DNA of 64,000 nucleotides from Sphingobium sp. YR768 (lineage in GTDB: Bacteria; Pseudomonadota; Alphaproteobacteria; Sphingomonadales; Sphingomonadaceae): contig NZ_FOGE01000010.1 of the NCBI RefSeq assembly GCF_900111125.1, positions 96,407 through 160,406 on the forward strand. The letters are read 5' to 3'. Position 1 is the stretch's first letter. Each line of letters starts with the position of its first letter. Below the pieces are notes generated by a model, which worked only from the letters and a program-made list of their open reading frames with translations, was not told where the DNA came from and did not search any database. Below, piece by piece: positions 9,081-24,426 of the stretch. Position numbers and translations under genes: made by a program.

Positions 9081-10214
9081 GTGCAGAAATTCAAGCGTAA
9101 AGTCTTCTACCTTGGCGGTTTCGATCCACGCGGCGTTCGTTTCTATCATCAGCTTTACCGCGATCAGGCGGCGCGCCATGCCGCGCTGACCGGCGATCCC
9201 ATTGCCGTGGGCGGGCGACAGGCGGGCGCAGCAGGCTCGGTCGTGTCCGCGCGCTGGGCTGTGGATAACTTGGCCGCCGCAGTCGAAACCGACTATGAAT
9301 ATCTCCGCTGGGAGGATCTGATCGGCAAGGTCTGGATTCGCAATCCCATGAGCCTCGCCCTGCGCGCCGCCCGCGCCTATGCGGGCCATGCGCGGCTGAT
9401 GGACTTCGCCCGCATGCGCCGCCTGCGCAAGGGGCCGGTCATCACCATCCTCTATCCGCCGGTGCTGGCGGTGCTGATCCCGCTGCTGCTGGCGCTGGTG
9501 CCCGCCTTGCTGCTGTCGTTGCTGCTTCCCTTCTGGGCGGGCGCGATCATCGGCATGGCTTGCAGCGCCTTCCTGTCCGGCCGCATCCTCGCCAAGCTGG
9601 TGGTGCCATGGCTGCTGCGCTTCATGACCTATCATGGCGCGCTGGCGGCCGACGGGCCGGGCGATGCGCTGGATGAACGGCTCGACCAGTTCGTCGCCCG
9701 CATCGCGCAGGAACTGGACGGCGACTGGGATGAGGTGCAACTCGTCACCCACAGCGCGGGCACGATCCTCGGCATGCGGCTGATGCGCCGCCTGATCGCG
9801 CTGCGCAGCGGCACGCTGCCCGATCATTTCGTGATGCTGGGTCTGGGGCAGGTGGTGCCGGTCATCGGCCTGCGCCGCGACGCCGACTGGTATCATGACG
9901 ATCTGCGCGCCTTGGCCGACACGCGCTTCCGCTATGTCGACATCAGCTCCCCGCCTGATGGCGCGGCCTATTATAACGTCAATCCATTTCGCCTTGTCGC
10001 GGATCAATGTGCCGCCCGCGTCGACATGCTATCGCCGCGCTTCCATCTCTTTTATGAGCCAGAAAATTATCATGGGGGCTGGTCGAACAAATATGAGGCG
10101 CATTTCGATTATCTGCGGGTGGGCGACCGCCTGTCCCCGATCGACTTCATCAGCCTGACCGCCGGACGCCGCACCGTGGACGAAGCCGTCGCCGCCTTCA
10201 GGACGATCCCGTGA
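9081..10214 (+). CDS. Membrane-embedded alpha/beta-hydrolase-like protein
   Basis: The GTG at 9081 is preceded by AGGACCGGGG and gives 377 residues. The middle carries two adjacent very hydrophobic segments (ILYPPVLAVLIPLLLALVPA, then LLLSLLLPFWAGAIIGMAC). Behind them is a nucleophile-elbow-like sequence VQLVTHSAGT with Ser225, as in lipases and esterases. The Asp and His of a triad cannot be assigned with confidence. The stop overlaps the P450 start by 4 bp (GTGA), so the two are translationally coupled. A lipid-like substrate shared with the P450 is a reasonable guess. Confidence 0.65.
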   Translation: MQKFKRKVFYLGGFDPRGVRFYHQLYRDQAARHAALTGDPIAVGGRQAGAAGSVVSARWAVDNLAAAVETDYEYLRWEDLIGKVWIRNPMSLALRAARAYAGHARLMDFARMRRLRKGPVITILYPPVLAVLIPLLLALVPALLLSLLLPFWAGAIIGMACSAFLSGRILAKLVVPWLLRFMTYHGALAADGPGDALDERLDQFVARIAQELDGDWDEVQLVTHSAGTILGMRLMRRLIALRSGTLPDHFVMLGLGQVVPVIGLRRDADWYHDDLRALADTRFRYVDISSPPDGAAYYNVNPFRLVADQCAARVDMLSPRFHLFYEPENYHGGWSNKYEAHFDYLRVGDRLSPIDFISLTAGRRTVDEAVAAFRTIP

Positions 10215-11581
10215 CCGATCTCTTCACGCCGCCCTATCCGCAGCCGCCCAGCAGCAAGCGCGGCCTCATAAAGCGCTTCCTGCGCGGCTGGCATAGCTGG
10301 ATTCATGTGCTCTTCGACAAGAGCTATACGATGAAGATGGGCGAAATCCGCACGCCCGGCCGCACCATGTATATCGCCAACGAATTGCCATTGGTGGACC
10401 AGATATTGCGCGGGGGCACCGCCTATCCCAAACATAGCGAACTGGTCCGTAATCTCGATCCGCTGATCGGCAATTCGGTCTTTTCAGCCAATGGCGAGGA
10501 TTGGGAAAGCCAGCGCGCGATGGTGAACCCGGCTTTCGCGCACACCGCGCTCGGCCGCTCTATGCCGCTGATGGTGGCGGCGGCCGACGCCCTGCTCGCC
10601 CGGATCGACGCGGCGGATCGCGCCAAACCGGTCGATATCGATCCGATGATGACCCATGTCGCGGCCGACATCATCTTCCGCACGCTGTTCAGCCAGACGC
10701 TGGACGAGGCCCGCTCCAACATCATCCACACCGCCTTCGGAAAATTTCAGCGGCTGGCCCACAGCGCATCGATGCTGCGGCTCTACGGCCTGCCGGCGGG
10801 TTGGTTCGAAAAGCGATCGCGCAAACCCGCCCGCGCCATCCACGACGTGTTCCGCCCGATCGTGGAAGCCCGGTACGAGGCTTTTCACACCCGCGGAGAA
10901 ACCCTGGAACGCGATATCCTCCAGTCCCTGATCGAGGTGAAGCATCCCGAAACCGGCGTCCATTTCACCTGCGATCAGGTGATGGAACAGGTGTCGACCA
11001 TCTTCCTCGCGGGACATGAAACCTCGGCCAGCACCATGACCTGGGCGCTCTATATGCTGGCCGAATGCGCCCATATTCAGGACCGGGTCCGCGCCGAAGT
11101 GGCGGATGTGGCGGGCGACGCTCCGTTCACCGGCGCGATGCTCAAGGACATGGGGCAGGTCCGCAACATCTTCAAGGAAACGCTGCGCCTCTATCCGCCC
11201 GTCTCCTTTCTGCCGCGCGAAGTCACCTGCCCCATGCCGATGCGCGACAAGCAACTGGAACAGGGGGCGATGCTGGTGGTCGCGCCCTGGTTGACCCAGC
11301 GCAACAAGGACAACTGGGCCTGCCCCCATGCCTTCGATCCCGACCGGTTCGACGATCCGGCCAATGCCGACATGGCGAAACAGGCATGGTTCCCCTTCGG
11401 CCGGGGACCCCGCGTCTGCGTCGGCGCGGGCTTCGCCCAGCAGGAAGTGATGACCGTGATCGCCTCGGTCATCCGCCGCTATCGCCTGACCGTGCCGACA
11501 GGCTTCAAGCCCGAACCGATCAGCCGCCTCACCATCCGTCCCCGGACCGGGATGCCGCTGCTGTTCGAGCGGGTGGGGTGA
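10211..11581 (+). CDS. Cytochrome P450
   Basis: The protein has 456 residues. It has the oxygen-binding I-helix AGHETSAST, the ExxR of the K helix (KETLRLYPP) and the haem-binding loop FPFGRGPRVCVG with the axial ligand Cys403. P450s insert oxygen into organic substrates using a ferredoxin or reductase partner, and no such partner is encoded nearby. The length and the absence of an N-terminal anchor fit a soluble bacterial P450. It starts with GTG and overlaps the hydrolase gene by 4 bp; the next small gene starts 6 bp after its stop. Confidence 0.93.
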   Translation: MTDLFTPPYPQPPSSKRGLIKRFLRGWHSWIHVLFDKSYTMKMGEIRTPGRTMYIANELPLVDQILRGGTAYPKHSELVRNLDPLIGNSVFSANGEDWESQRAMVNPAFAHTALGRSMPLMVAAADALLARIDAADRAKPVDIDPMMTHVAADIIFRTLFSQTLDEARSNIIHTAFGKFQRLAHSASMLRLYGLPAGWFEKRSRKPARAIHDVFRPIVEARYEAFHTRGETLERDILQSLIEVKHPETGVHFTCDQVMEQVSTIFLAGHETSASTMTWALYMLAECAHIQDRVRAEVADVAGDAPFTGAMLKDMGQVRNIFKETLRLYPPVSFLPREVTCPMPMRDKQLEQGAMLVVAPWLTQRNKDNWACPHAFDPDRFDDPANADMAKQAWFPFGRGPRVCVGAGFAQQEVMTVIASVIRRYRLTVPTGFKPEPISRLTIRPRTGMPLLFERVG

Positions 11582-11587
11582 AAGGGT

Positions 11588-11908
11588 ATGTCGAAACCGC
11601 TTCAGATTGTGGCGACCGACGTCCTCTTTTATCACGAAGCTGACGAGCGGGCTTTTTTCAAGTGGCTCGACAGGATGGTCTTCGTTGAGACTTACCGTGG
11701 GGAGGTCGGAGATTTATTCATCAATTTGAATCGCCAGCCGACCGATGCCGACATTTGGGAGATCATCGGATTTTGCCGCAGATATGGCATCGGCATGTCG
11801 CAGCTTGCTAAATTCGAGACGCCCGAAAATAGCTCATGGTTTCGTGATCCCGACATGTTCTGGCATCGAGAGATATTCGACGATGCCGGCAGGACGAACG
11901 GCGATTGA
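11588..11908 (+). CDS. Small hypothetical protein following the P450 gene
   Basis: This 106-residue acidic, soluble protein has no signal peptide or membrane segment, and I do not recognise its family. It starts 6 bp after the P450 stop with AAAGGGT just ahead of the ATG, so it probably belongs to the same transcript. Aromatic residues are frequent (ERAFFKWLDRMVF). Its GC content is lower than that of the P450 gene, which may mean a separate origin. Confidence 0.6.
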   Translation: MSKPLQIVATDVLFYHEADERAFFKWLDRMVFVETYRGEVGDLFINLNRQPTDADIWEIIGFCRRYGIGMSQLAKFETPENSSWFRDPDMFWHREIFDDAGRTNGD

Positions 11909-11948
11909 TTCGAGCATCGTGCGCAAAATCGGGGTCACCTTTGTGTCC

Positions 11949-12040
11949 GTTCGCCCTGAGCCTGTCGAAGGGCCGTACTTCTTGAAGAACAGGGCAGGGC
12001 TTGGACAGGCTCTCCTGAGCGAAGTCGAAGGGCCGAACGG
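11949..12040. repeat. GTTCGCCCTGAGC-type intergenic repeat, copy 1
   Basis: The stretch begins GTTCGCCCTGAGCCTGTCG and ends with a unit GAGCGAAGTCGAAGGGCC followed by CGAACGG. Its opening units also occur at 37597, 40833, 42967 and 43882. This copy mixes the CCTGTCG and CGAAGTCG subtypes and lies between the P450 set and the ATP-grasp operon, where two gene sets converge. Confidence 0.8.
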
Positions 12041-12062
12041 GTCTTATTTAAGGCTCGATGCT

Positions 12063-12245
12063 CTACCGGGTAGCGCTGCTCGACGGCAAAGTGACCTGCA
12101 CCTCCGTCGGGATCGGCGCAGCCATGATCCCGATTCCCGCCACGATGCCCAGTGCCCCCCAGATCCAGCGCTTCGCGCGCAGGTCCATGACGCCGCGCGC
12201 CAGACAATAAAGCCCGGCCAGGACCAGGATGATGGCGGCAATCAT
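12063..12245 (-). CDS. Small two-helix membrane protein, last gene of the ATP-grasp/transglutaminase operon
   Basis: The 60-residue product is almost entirely two hydrophobic helices (IAAIILVLAGLYCLARGVM and WIWGALGIVAGIGIMAAPI). Its ATG overlaps the stop of the transglutaminase gene in an ATGA arrangement, and GAGGAAG lies just before it. These are the same coupling signs seen at the other junctions of this operon. I do not recognise the family. It could anchor the cytoplasmic enzymes or be a small membrane partner. Confidence 0.6.
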   Translation of the reverse strand: MIAAIILVLAGLYCLARGVMDLRAKRWIWGALGIVAGIGIMAAPIPTEVQVTLPSSSATR

Positions 12246-13132
12246 GCAACTTCCTCTTCTTCGGGGGCGACGTCGACCATGACGGACAGGCTCTGGCCCG
12301 TGCCGCCGATGAACAGCCCGTCCATCGGCGCGACCTCGGCATAGTCGCGGCCCATGGCGACGAACAGATGCCCGTCGCCGGTAATACAGCCATTGGTGGG
12401 ATCAAAGCCGATCCACCCGCGCGTCGGCCCGCACCACAACATGACCCAGGCATGCATCGCGTCCGCCCCCACCAGACGCGGCATGCCCGGCGGCGGATCG
12501 GTGCGCAGATAGCCGCTGACATAGGCGGCGGGCAGTCCGGCCAGCCGCAGCGCGACCACCATCACATGGGCAAAATCCTGGCACACGCCATGGCGCGCCG
12601 CAAAGGCGTCGGCGACCGGCGTGCCGGCATCGGTCACGCCGGGCTGATAAGCGAATTCCGACTGGATGCGCAGCGCCAGCGCCAGCGCCGCGGCGACGAT
12701 CGGCTGGTCGGGCGACAATGTCTCGCCCGCCCATGTCCCGATATCCGCCAGCAGCGGCGCGCGGGGCGAGGCATAAAGATAGTTGGCCGGTGCGGAAGGC
12801 CCCATGCCGCGATCGACCAGCGCCGCCTGCGCCACGGTGCCGATGTCGGGATCGTCAGGCTGGGCGGTGATCGCCCCGCCCTGAACCCCTGCACGAAAGC
12901 TGCTTTCGATCACCAGTTCGCGGATCGATCCTTCGATCACCAGCCGGGATACCTGCACCGGCCAGGCCGCCGGGCGCGATTCGATCACCGACGGGGCTGG
13001 ATTGACCGACAGCGCATGATCGGACGTCCATTGCCCCGGCCAAGGGGCGGGCTTCAGCCGCAGGTTGAACCGGGCGACCTGCACGGGCGCGGCGTAGCGC
13101 AGGATGGTGCGATGGCGGACATGGTAGATCAT
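12242..13132 (-). CDS. Transglutaminase-like cysteine protease superfamily protein
   Basis: The protein has 296 residues. The N-terminal beta region ([20 protein letters not shown]) is typical of bacterial transglutaminase-like proteins. The catalytic core follows with Cys in RHGVCQDFAHVM, His in DAMHAWVMLW and Asp in GFDPTNG. The family acts on amide or peptide bonds, as protease, amidase or transamidase; the substrate is unknown. It overlaps the ATP-grasp/alpha-E gene by 4 bp upstream and the small membrane protein gene by 4 bp downstream. Confidence 0.9.
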   Translation of the reverse strand: MIYHVRHRTILRYAAPVQVARFNLRLKPAPWPGQWTSDHALSVNPAPSVIESRPAAWPVQVSRLVIEGSIRELVIESSFRAGVQGGAITAQPDDPDIGTVAQAALVDRGMGPSAPANYLYASPRAPLLADIGTWAGETLSPDQPIVAAALALALRIQSEFAYQPGVTDAGTPVADAFAARHGVCQDFAHVMVVALRLAGLPAAYVSGYLRTDPPPGMPRLVGADAMHAWVMLWCGPTRGWIGFDPTNGCITGDGHLFVAMGRDYAEVAPMDGLFIGGTGQSLSVMVDVAPEEEEVA

Positions 13133-15600
13133 GACAGAAGGTCCGCATTTTCCGTCTTGTGGAGTTGCAGGAAGTAACGTTGGCCGATCGCGTCGGACAG
13201 GCCCAGCAATCGGCTTTCGGCGTCGGCAATATCCGCCAAGGTCAGCATGTCTCCGGTCAGCGGGGCCAGCCGCGCGACCAGCGCGTCGGCCAGCCGCCGG
13301 GGCTCTTCCGGCATGCCATCGGCGCGCAGGGTCGGCAGGGCGGCGACATGCTCCGCCAGACGCAGCGCCTGATAGGCGATGGCGCGCGGATTATAGGGTT
13401 CCAGCGCCAGCAGATCGCGCACTGGCGGCAGTGCCGGGCCGGTCAGGTACCGGGTGCGATAACTGATCTGGCTGTCCATCAGGTCCAGCAGCACGGTCAG
13501 GTCGTCGGCCGACGCATCGTCGCCGCCGAACAGGCTGATCAGCCGGCACCCATTGGCCGCGCGCTCCATGCGGCGGCCCATATCGTGGAAACGCCAGCCA
13601 TCGGTGCGCCCCATATTCTCTGCCGCCAGACCCGACAGCGCGGAAATCCGCTCGATCATCCGGGATGATGCGTCGAGCAAAGTCTCCGTCACTGCGCCGT
13701 CGAAACTGGGCAGGGGCAGGCGCACCAGCCGCCAGAAATCGCTCGCCAGCCGGTCCCGCAACCCTTCGCCGATATTGGCGACCACGGCCATCAGCGCCCG
13801 CACGCTGCCGGGTTGGCGCGCATCGCCCAGCGCGGTGGCGCAAAGGGGGCCGATTGCCGCGCCACTGCCCGACACAGCGCCCCATTGCACCAGCAGCCCG
13901 ACCAGCCGCGCCATGGCTGGTGAATCGAGCGACGGGCCCAGATCGGCCTCGATCGATCCGCCCGCGATCGCGCGGATCAGCCGCAGCGTCATTTCGGTGC
14001 GCTCGATATAGCGCCCCAACCAGAAAAGATTGTCCGCCGCCTTGGCCGGCAGCATGCCGCCAACCCGCCGGATCGCGGGTGTGCCCGATCCCAGCAGCGT
14101 GTCGGGCGGCACCGGCTTGGCGTCGATGACGCACATGTCGGCCGACATGTCCGCCTGCCCCATCAGCGCCGCGCGAATATCGCCATGGCCGGCCAGTCGG
14201 CCAAAGGCGCCGGGCATCACCCGCCACTGGCCCGCCCCGTCACGGGCCACGAAGACGCGCAGGGTAAAGGGCAGGGGGGCGATCCGGCCATCGATCACCG
14301 CCGGGGTTGTGGATAACTTCACCACCTCCTGCCCGACATAGTCCATCGGCCGCCGCGCCATCGCCGCCAGCAGCGTATCACGCTGTGCCGCGTCGAGCGA
14401 GGCGCCCGGCGTGAAATGCGCGTCGGGCAGGCCAGCGACATCCTGATCGAAGGCGGAACCGACCACCAGATTGTCGAGCCGGGCGCGGACATGCTCGCGC
14501 TCGCGCGTCTGGCCGCACCACCAGGTGGCGATGTTGGGCAGGATCAGGTCCTGCCCCAGCACCGCCTTGGCCAGTTGCGGCAGGAAGGCGGCGAAGGCAC
14601 GTGATTCGATCACGCCGGCGCCCGGCCAGTTGCCGACCATCAGCCCGCCGCGTGCGCAGGCGTCATACAGGTCCGGCACACCGATCCGCGATTTGCTGTC
14701 AAATGCCAGCGGATCGAGGAACCGGCTGTCCATCCAGCGCCACAGGCCGTCGATGCGCTTCAGCCCCTGAATCGTGCGAATGAACAATCGCCCGTCCGAC
14801 ACGATCAGATCGTCGCCCTCGACCAGCAACAGGCCGAGGTAACGGGCCAGATGCGCCTGCTCGGCATAGCTTTGATTGAAACGGCCGGGCGTCAGCAGGC
14901 CGATGCGCGGATCGGCGCGGGCGCAGTCGGCCGCCAGCCCCCGGCGCAGATCGGCGAAGAAAGGCGCAAGTCTGCGCGCATGCATCGCGCCCAGCAGGTC
15001 GCCGGTCGCGCGCGAGAGGGCCAGCCGGTTTTCCAGCGCATAGCCCACGCCAACGGGCGTTCGCACCCGGTCCGCCAGCACCCGCCATTCGCCCGCCGGG
15101 CCGCGCCCGATATCGGCGGCGTAGAAATGGAGATGATGGCCGCGCGGCGGCGGCGTACCGGTCATCACCCGCCAATAATGCGGGCTGCCGGTAACGATGC
15201 TGGCCGGCAGCTTGCCGTCGCGCACCAGCGACTGGGTGGAATAAATGTCGGCAATCACCCGTTCGAGCAGTTCGGCCCGCTGGGTCAGGCCCTGCTCGAT
15301 ATGGGTCCATTCCTCTGCACCGATCAGCAGCGGCACCGGCCCCAGCGGCCAGGGGCGTTCCTGTTCGTCGCCGGTCAGGCGGAACGCCATGCCCAGATCG
15401 CTCGCCTGCCGCCCGACATGGTCCGCCAGCCGCGCCGGATCAGCCTGCGCCTGCGCCGACAGCCTGCCCAGCATCGTGCGCCAGTGCGCCGCCATGTCGG
15501 GCGATGCATCGGCGAACAGGTCGCCCTTCGGCGCAGCCTTCAGATAATCGTCCGCCCAGTCGTCAGAACAGGGCGGCGCAATTGCATCGGCAGCCATCAC
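13129..15600 (-). CDS. Fusion of circularly permuted ATP-grasp type 2 and alpha-E domains
   Basis: The 823-residue protein joins two families often encoded separately. Residues about 1-480 are the DUF404/DUF407 ATP-grasp region ([57 protein letters not shown], then [12 protein letters not shown]). From about residue 500 the alpha-E (DUF403) helical domain starts with [21 protein letters not shown]-grasp enzymes join a carboxylate to an amine, so a peptide-like product or protein tag is the usual prediction for this family; none has been shown here. The gene overlaps both neighbours by 4 bp. Confidence 0.9.
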   Translation of the reverse strand: MMAADAIAPPCSDDWADDYLKAAPKGDLFADASPDMAAHWRTMLGRLSAQAQADPARLADHVGRQASDLGMAFRLTGDEQERPWPLGPVPLLIGAEEWTHIEQGLTQRAELLERVIADIYSTQSLVRDGKLPASIVTGSPHYWRVMTGTPPPRGHHLHFYAADIGRGPAGEWRVLADRVRTPVGVGYALENRLALSRATGDLLGAMHARRLAPFFADLRRGLAADCARADPRIGLLTPGRFNQSYAEQAHLARYLGLLLVEGDDLIVSDGRLFIRTIQGLKRIDGLWRWMDSRFLDPLAFDSKSRIGVPDLYDACARGGLMVGNWPGAGVIESRAFAAFLPQLAKAVLGQDLILPNIATWWCGQTREREHVRARLDNLVVGSAFDQDVAGLPDAHFTPGASLDAAQRDTLLAAMARRPMDYVGQEVVKLSTTPAVIDGRIAPLPFTLRVFVARDGAGQWRVMPGAFGRLAGHGDIRAALMGQADMSADMCVIDAKPVPPDTLLGSGTPAIRRVGGMLPAKAADNLFWLGRYIERTEMTLRLIRAIAGGSIEADLGPSLDSPAMARLVGLLVQWGAVSGSGAAIGPLCATALGDARQPGSVRALMAVVANIGEGLRDRLASDFWRLVRLPLPSFDGAVTETLLDASSRMIERISALSGLAAENMGRTDGWRFHDMGRRMERAANGCRLISLFGGDDASADDLTVLLDLMDSQISYRTRYLTGPALPPVRDLLALEPYNPRAIAYQALRLAEHVAALPTLRADGMPEEPRRLADALVARLAPLTGDMLTLADIADAESRLLGLSDAIGQRYFLQLHKTENADLLS

Positions 15601-18600
15601 ATGCCCGGATGTTTGAAGCGCAGGTCGAGCGTCATGGGAAATTCGCCGGGCAGTTCGGCGGCCGGCATGTCGACCGGGCCGGGTGTGTGGCCATAATCCT
15701 GAAAGCGCGCCTTGCGCCGCGCTTCGGCTTCATAGCCATTGATCGGCAACGTGTCGTAATTGCGCCCGCCCGGATGCGCGACATGATAGACGCAACCGCC
15801 CAGCGATCGGCCGCTCCAGCTATCCAGCACGTCGAAGGTCAGCGGCGCATTGGACGGCAGATTGGGGTGCAGGCAATTGGCGGGCGTCCAGGCCTTGTAG
15901 CGGACACCGCCGACCCCTTCGCCCGGCACGGCGGTTGCGGTCATCGGCACCTGACGCCCGTTGCAGGCAATGATGTGCCGCCCGGCGACCAGACCGGTGG
16001 CGCGCACCTGCAACCGCTCGGTCGAGGAGTCGACATAGCGCACCGTCCCACCGATCGCGCCGGTTTCGCCCAGCACATTCCACGGCTCCAGCGCATGGGT
16101 GATCTCCAGCGTAACGCCGCCGGCTTCGACCTCTCCATGAATGGGGAAGCGGAACTGGCGCTGCGCCTCGAACCAGTTGGGATCGAAGTCGTAACCCGCA
16201 CCGCGCAGGTCGCCCAGCACCTCCAGGAAATCGGCCCAGACGAAATGGGGCAGCATGAAGCGGTCATGCAGCGTCGTGCCCCAACGCACCAGCCCGCCCT
16301 GTTGCGGCTGACGCCAGAACCAGGCGGCGAGCGCCCGGATCAGCAATTGCTGGGCCAGGCTCATCTTTGCTTCGGGCGGCATTTCGAAGCCGCGAAACTC
16401 CAGAAGGCCAAGGCGGCCCGTGGGGCCGTCGGGCGAAAACATCTTGTCGATGCAGATTTCGGTGCGGTGGGTATTGCCGGTCACGTCGACCAGCAGGTTG
16501 CGGAACAGCCGATCGACCAGCCATGGCGGCGGCAGACTGTCCACGCCCTCCTTCACCGGATCGGGCACCTGCGCCAGCGCGATCTCCAGCTCATACAGGC
16601 CGTCATGCCGTGCTTCGTCGATGCGCGGCGCCTGACTCGTCGGGCCGATGCACAGCCCAGAAAAGAGATAGGAGAGCGAAGGATGGCGCTGCCAGTAGAG
16701 GACGAAGCTCTTGAGCAGGTCCGGCCGGCGGATAAAGGGAGAGTCGTTCAGGCTCGCCCCGCCCAGCACGATATGATTGCCGCCGCCGGTGCCGACCGAA
16801 CGGCCATCCACCATGAACTTGTCGGCGGTCAGGTCGCATTCGCGGGCCAGCGCATAGAGCCGTTCGGTGATGGCTACCGTCTCGTCCCAGCTACCGGCGG
16901 GATGGACATTGACCTCGATCACGCCGGGATCGGGCGTGGCCTTCAGCACATCGAGGCGCGGGTCCGGCGGCGGCGTATAGCCCTCGATCCGCACGGGGAT
17001 GCGGGTGGCTTCCGCGACCCGCTCGACCTGCGCGATCAGCTCCAGATAATCTTCCAGCGTCTGCACCGGCGGCAGGAAGACGGACAGGCAATGGCCGTTG
17101 GGTTCGACCGTGATGGCGGTGCGGACGGCGCCTTCGATGATGACTTGTTCGACGCGGGTCTGGGCCGCCATGCCGCTTTCCGCTTCGGCCACGCGCTGGA
17201 CCGGCTGAGCTAGCGCTTCCTCGCGGGTTGCCGCCTCGCTCACCTGCACGCGATAGTCGGCCAGCGGGCCGCGCGGCTCGCTGGTGTCGCGAGGGTGGAT
17301 ATAGGGATAGTCGGACGGCGGCACATAGGGCAGCGACCCCAGCGGCAGGCGATAGCCAAGCGCCGAATCGCCCGGCACGGCGAACAGCTTGCCGCGCCGC
17401 AACTGCCAGATTTCGCTCTGCCAGCGCGGCGTGGCCACCGCGCTCTGCCAGCGCTGCACCGGCAGCACATAGCCGACCGGCTGGTCGAGGCCGCGGCTGA
17501 ACGCCTTCACCATCCGGGCGCGGGCTTCGGGGTCGCTGATCTCCGGCGCGTCTGGCGTGGTGTTGACCGGCAGGTCGGCTTCCTTGACCGCCCAGACCGC
17601 CGGATCTTCATAAACCGGATGGGTATATTCGGCCGAAAAGCCCATATTGCCGGCAAGGGCAGAGAGAAAAGCTTGCGCATCTGCCGCCGTCACCGTCTTC
17701 GCGCCTTCCGGCGCATCATCGGTAGCGATCAGGTCGGCATCGCGCCACACCGGCACGCCATCCTTGCGCCAATAGACGGCATAGGCCCAGCGCGGCAGGC
17801 TTTCGCCCGGATACCATTTGCCCTGGCCATGATGCAGCAGGCCGCCGGGCGCGAATTCGGCGCGCAGCTTGCGGATCAGCTTGTCGGCATAGGCCGCCTT
17901 GGTCGGGCCGACCGCATCGCCATTCCATTCGCCCGCATCGCCGCCATTTTCCGCGACAAAGGTCGGCTCGCCGCCGGTGGTCAGGCGCACATCCTGCGCT
18001 TGCAGGTCGGCATCCACCTTCACGCCCAGCGCCATCACCGCGTCCCATCGGGCGTCGGTGAAGGGCTTGGTGATGCGCACCGCCTCGGCAATGCGCGACA
18101 CGTTCATCGCGAATTCGAAATCGACTTCGGCCGGTTCGGCCATGCCGCTGATCGGCGCGGCGGAACGATAATGCGGCGTGGCGCAAAGCGGGATATGGCC
18201 TTCGCCCGCGAACATGCCGCTGGTCGCGTCCAGCGCCACCCAGCCGGCGCCCGGCACATAGGCTTCGGCCCAGGCATGCAGGTCGACCACGTCTTGGCGG
18301 ACGCCCTTGGGGCCGTCCAGCGGCTCGACGTCTGCAACCAACTGGATCGAATAGCCCGATACGAAGCGCGCGGCAAAGCCCAGCCGCCGCAGCAACTGCA
18401 CCAGCAACCAGGCCGAATCGCGGCAGGAGCCGGTGCCGACGTCCAGCGTCTCTTCCGGCGTCTGCACGCCCGCTTCCATGCGGATGACATAGCCGACCCG
18501 CTGTTGCAGGCGGCTATTCACCTCGACCAGAAAATCGACCGTGCGGGACGTATGTCCGTCATATTCGGCGACCAGCGCGTCGAACAGCGGCCCCTGATCC

Positions 18601-18959
18601 TCCAGATCGAAATAGGCGGCCAGATCGGTCTTCAACTGATCGTCATAGGCGAAGGGATATTCCTCCGCATAAGGCTCCACGAAAAAGTCGAACGGATTGA
18701 TGATGTCCAGATCGGCGAGCAGGTCGACCTCGATCCTGAAATGATCGATCGGGTCGGGAAAGACGATCCGCGCCAGCCAGTTGCCGTGCGGATCCTGCTG
18801 CCAGTTGAGGAAATGGTTCGCCGGTTCGATCTTCAGCGCATAATTGGGCACTTTGGTTCGACTATGCGGCGCGGGCCGCAATCGGATCACCTGAGGGCCC
18901 AATCGGATTGGGCGGTTGTAGCGGTAGGATGTCAGGTGGTGGAGTGCGGCCTTGAGCAT
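15597..18959 (-). CDS. Large DUF2126 protein with an N-terminal transglutaminase-like domain
   Basis: The product has 1120 residues. The first 290 are a transglutaminase-like module with Cys in [12 protein letters not shown] and His and Asp in [22 protein letters not shown]. The remaining 830 are the DUF2126 region ([27 protein letters not shown]-like [15 protein letters not shown], then YRPYVDS-like segments). The start at 18959 ([15 protein letters not shown]) matches the usual N-terminus; an upstream ATG at 19001 adds 14 residues. This is the first gene of the four-gene operon and lies 92 bp from the tRNA-Leu 3' end. Confidence 0.9.
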   Translation of the reverse strand: MLKAALHHLTSYRYNRPIRLGPQVIRLRPAPHSRTKVPNYALKIEPANHFLNWQQDPHGNWLARIVFPDPIDHFRIEVDLLADLDIINPFDFFVEPYAEEYPFAYDDQLKTDLAAYFDLEDQGPLFDALVAEYDGHTSRTVDFLVEVNSRLQQRVGYVIRMEAGVQTPEETLDVGTGSCRDSAWLLVQLLRRLGFAARFVSGYSIQLVADVEPLDGPKGVRQDVVDLHAWAEAYVPGAGWVALDATSGMFAGEGHIPLCATPHYRSAAPISGMAEPAEVDFEFAMNVSRIAEAVRITKPFTDARWDAVMALGVKVDADLQAQDVRLTTGGEPTFVAENGGDAGEWNGDAVGPTKAAYADKLIRKLRAEFAPGGLLHHGQGKWYPGESLPRWAYAVYWRKDGVPVWRDADLIATDDAPEGAKTVTAADAQAFLSALAGNMGFSAEYTHPVYEDPAVWAVKEADLPVNTTPDAPEISDPEARARMVKAFSRGLDQPVGYVLPVQRWQSAVATPRWQSEIWQLRRGKLFAVPGDSALGYRLPLGSLPYVPPSDYPYIHPRDTSEPRGPLADYRVQVSEAATREEALAQPVQRVAEAESGMAAQTRVEQVIIEGAVRTAITVEPNGHCLSVFLPPVQTLEDYLELIAQVERVAEATRIPVRIEGYTPPPDPRLDVLKATPDPGVIEVNVHPAGSWDETVAITERLYALARECDLTADKFMVDGRSVGTGGGNHIVLGGASLNDSPFIRRPDLLKSFVLYWQRHPSLSYLFSGLCIGPTSQAPRIDEARHDGLYELEIALAQVPDPVKEGVDSLPPPWLVDRLFRNLLVDVTGNTHRTEICIDKMFSPDGPTGRLGLLEFRGFEMPPEAKMSLAQQLLIRALAAWFWRQPQQGGLVRWGTTLHDRFMLPHFVWADFLEVLGDLRGAGYDFDPNWFEAQRQFRFPIHGEVEAGGVTLEITHALEPWNVLGETGAIGGTVRYVDSSTERLQVRATGLVAGRHIIACNGRQVPMTATAVPGEGVGGVRYKAWTPANCLHPNLPSNAPLTFDVLDSWSGRSLGGCVYHVAHPGGRNYDTLPINGYEAEARRKARFQDYGHTPGPVDMPAAELPGEFPMTLDLRFKHPGM

Positions 18960-19050
18960 GGCCGGATCAAACGCCAGCCCCTGTTGCAATGCAACAGCCA
19001 ATCGTTTCGCGGGTAAAGATTCTGCCGGGTAAAGCCCCGGTGCAGGGTGA

Positions 19051-19137
19051 TGGTGCGGTCAAGAAGACTCGAACTTCCACGGCCTTTCGGCCACAACGAC
19101 CTCAACGTTGCGCGTCTACCAATTCCGCCATGACCGC
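19051..19137 (-). tRNA. tRNA-Leu (anticodon GAG)
   Basis: The reverse strand folds as a class II tRNA. The 7-bp acceptor stem is GCGGTCA/TGACCGC, the D arm contains AATTGGTAGACGC, the anticodon arm is CAACG-TTGAGGT-CGTTG with GAG at positions 34-36, the variable arm is long, the T loop is TTCGAGT, and the CCA end is encoded. The long variable arm and the anticodon fit leucine, reading CUC/CUU codons. Confidence 0.95.
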
Positions 19138-19300
19138 ACAATCAAACAGGAAACCGGCGGGGCCGGTGCCTTGGTAGGAGGCGGCCCTTAGCAAAGGCTT
19201 TTGGGTCATGCAACATATGATCTGCATCCGCGTTGTGATTGATCGGGAATGAGGATGCCGCAGTCGTGAGAGGAAGCTGCCGGCACGGGAGCAGGCGAAG

Positions 19301-19795
19301 ATGGCGATGCATTTCTGGATGTCGGCGGGCGGGACCGTTGTGGCGGCGTCGCTGATGGGCCTGGGTCTGGGTGGCTATGTCACCAGCCCGCAGGGTCGGT
19401 CCCCCGCAGACCAGCCCGTCACGGATTCCGCTTATGACAGCCAGCCGCTGGCCGATACGACGATTGTATCGCAAGATCGCCCGATCGCGATCCACTGCAC
19501 CGGCTGCGGACCGACCTTGGCGGAACGACGCTGGAAAGCGGATATGGCAGGGCTGAATCTGGATGCGATGCCGCCCGACGCCAGCGACCTGGTGGAACAG
19601 GATTATCAGGCGGTGGAAGCACCGGAAAATCTGCTGCCCGATGGTCCAGCGCAGCCGGTCCATCCATTGCCCCCGCAGATCACGCGATTCGCGGCAGGGG
19701 AAGCGCCGCAAGCCGCGGGAATCATGCAGGTCGCGGTGGAGGATGCCCCGGCACCGCCGCCTGTCGTGGCGACGATACCGGGGCAACCCAGATAG
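19301..19795 (+). CDS. Exported or anchored hypothetical protein
   Basis: This 164-residue protein has an N-terminal hydrophobic segment (GGTVVAASLMGLGLGGYV) without a clear cleavage site, then a Pro/Ala/Asp-rich, probably disordered region. The sequence IHCTGCGPTLAERRWKADM contains a CxxC pair, which could bind metal or form a disulphide. I do not recognise the family. A GGCGAAG precedes the ATG; a second ATG two codons later is possible. It is convergent with gltB with only 9 bp between the stops. Confidence 0.6.
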   Translation: MAMHFWMSAGGTVVAASLMGLGLGGYVTSPQGRSPADQPVTDSAYDSQPLADTTIVSQDRPIAIHCTGCGPTLAERRWKADMAGLNLDAMPPDASDLVEQDYQAVEAPENLLPDGPAQPVHPLPPQITRFAAGEAPQAAGIMQVAVEDAPAPPPVVATIPGQPR

Positions 19796-19804
19796 GAGAG
19801 GGTC

Positions 19805-24340
<4,536 letters not shown>

Positions 24341-24426
24341 GATGACTTACCCTTGCTTGTGGCCATCCGTTTTCCGGTCATGGCCGCTGTCAACTTGCTG
24401 GAGCCGGATGATGCCGGTTCCGATTG

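Noticed and set aside
17295..19016. Long open frame antisense to the DUF2126 gene, crossing toward the tRNA
   Set aside because: It is a composition shadow; the minus-strand product has clear catalytic motifs and operon overlaps.
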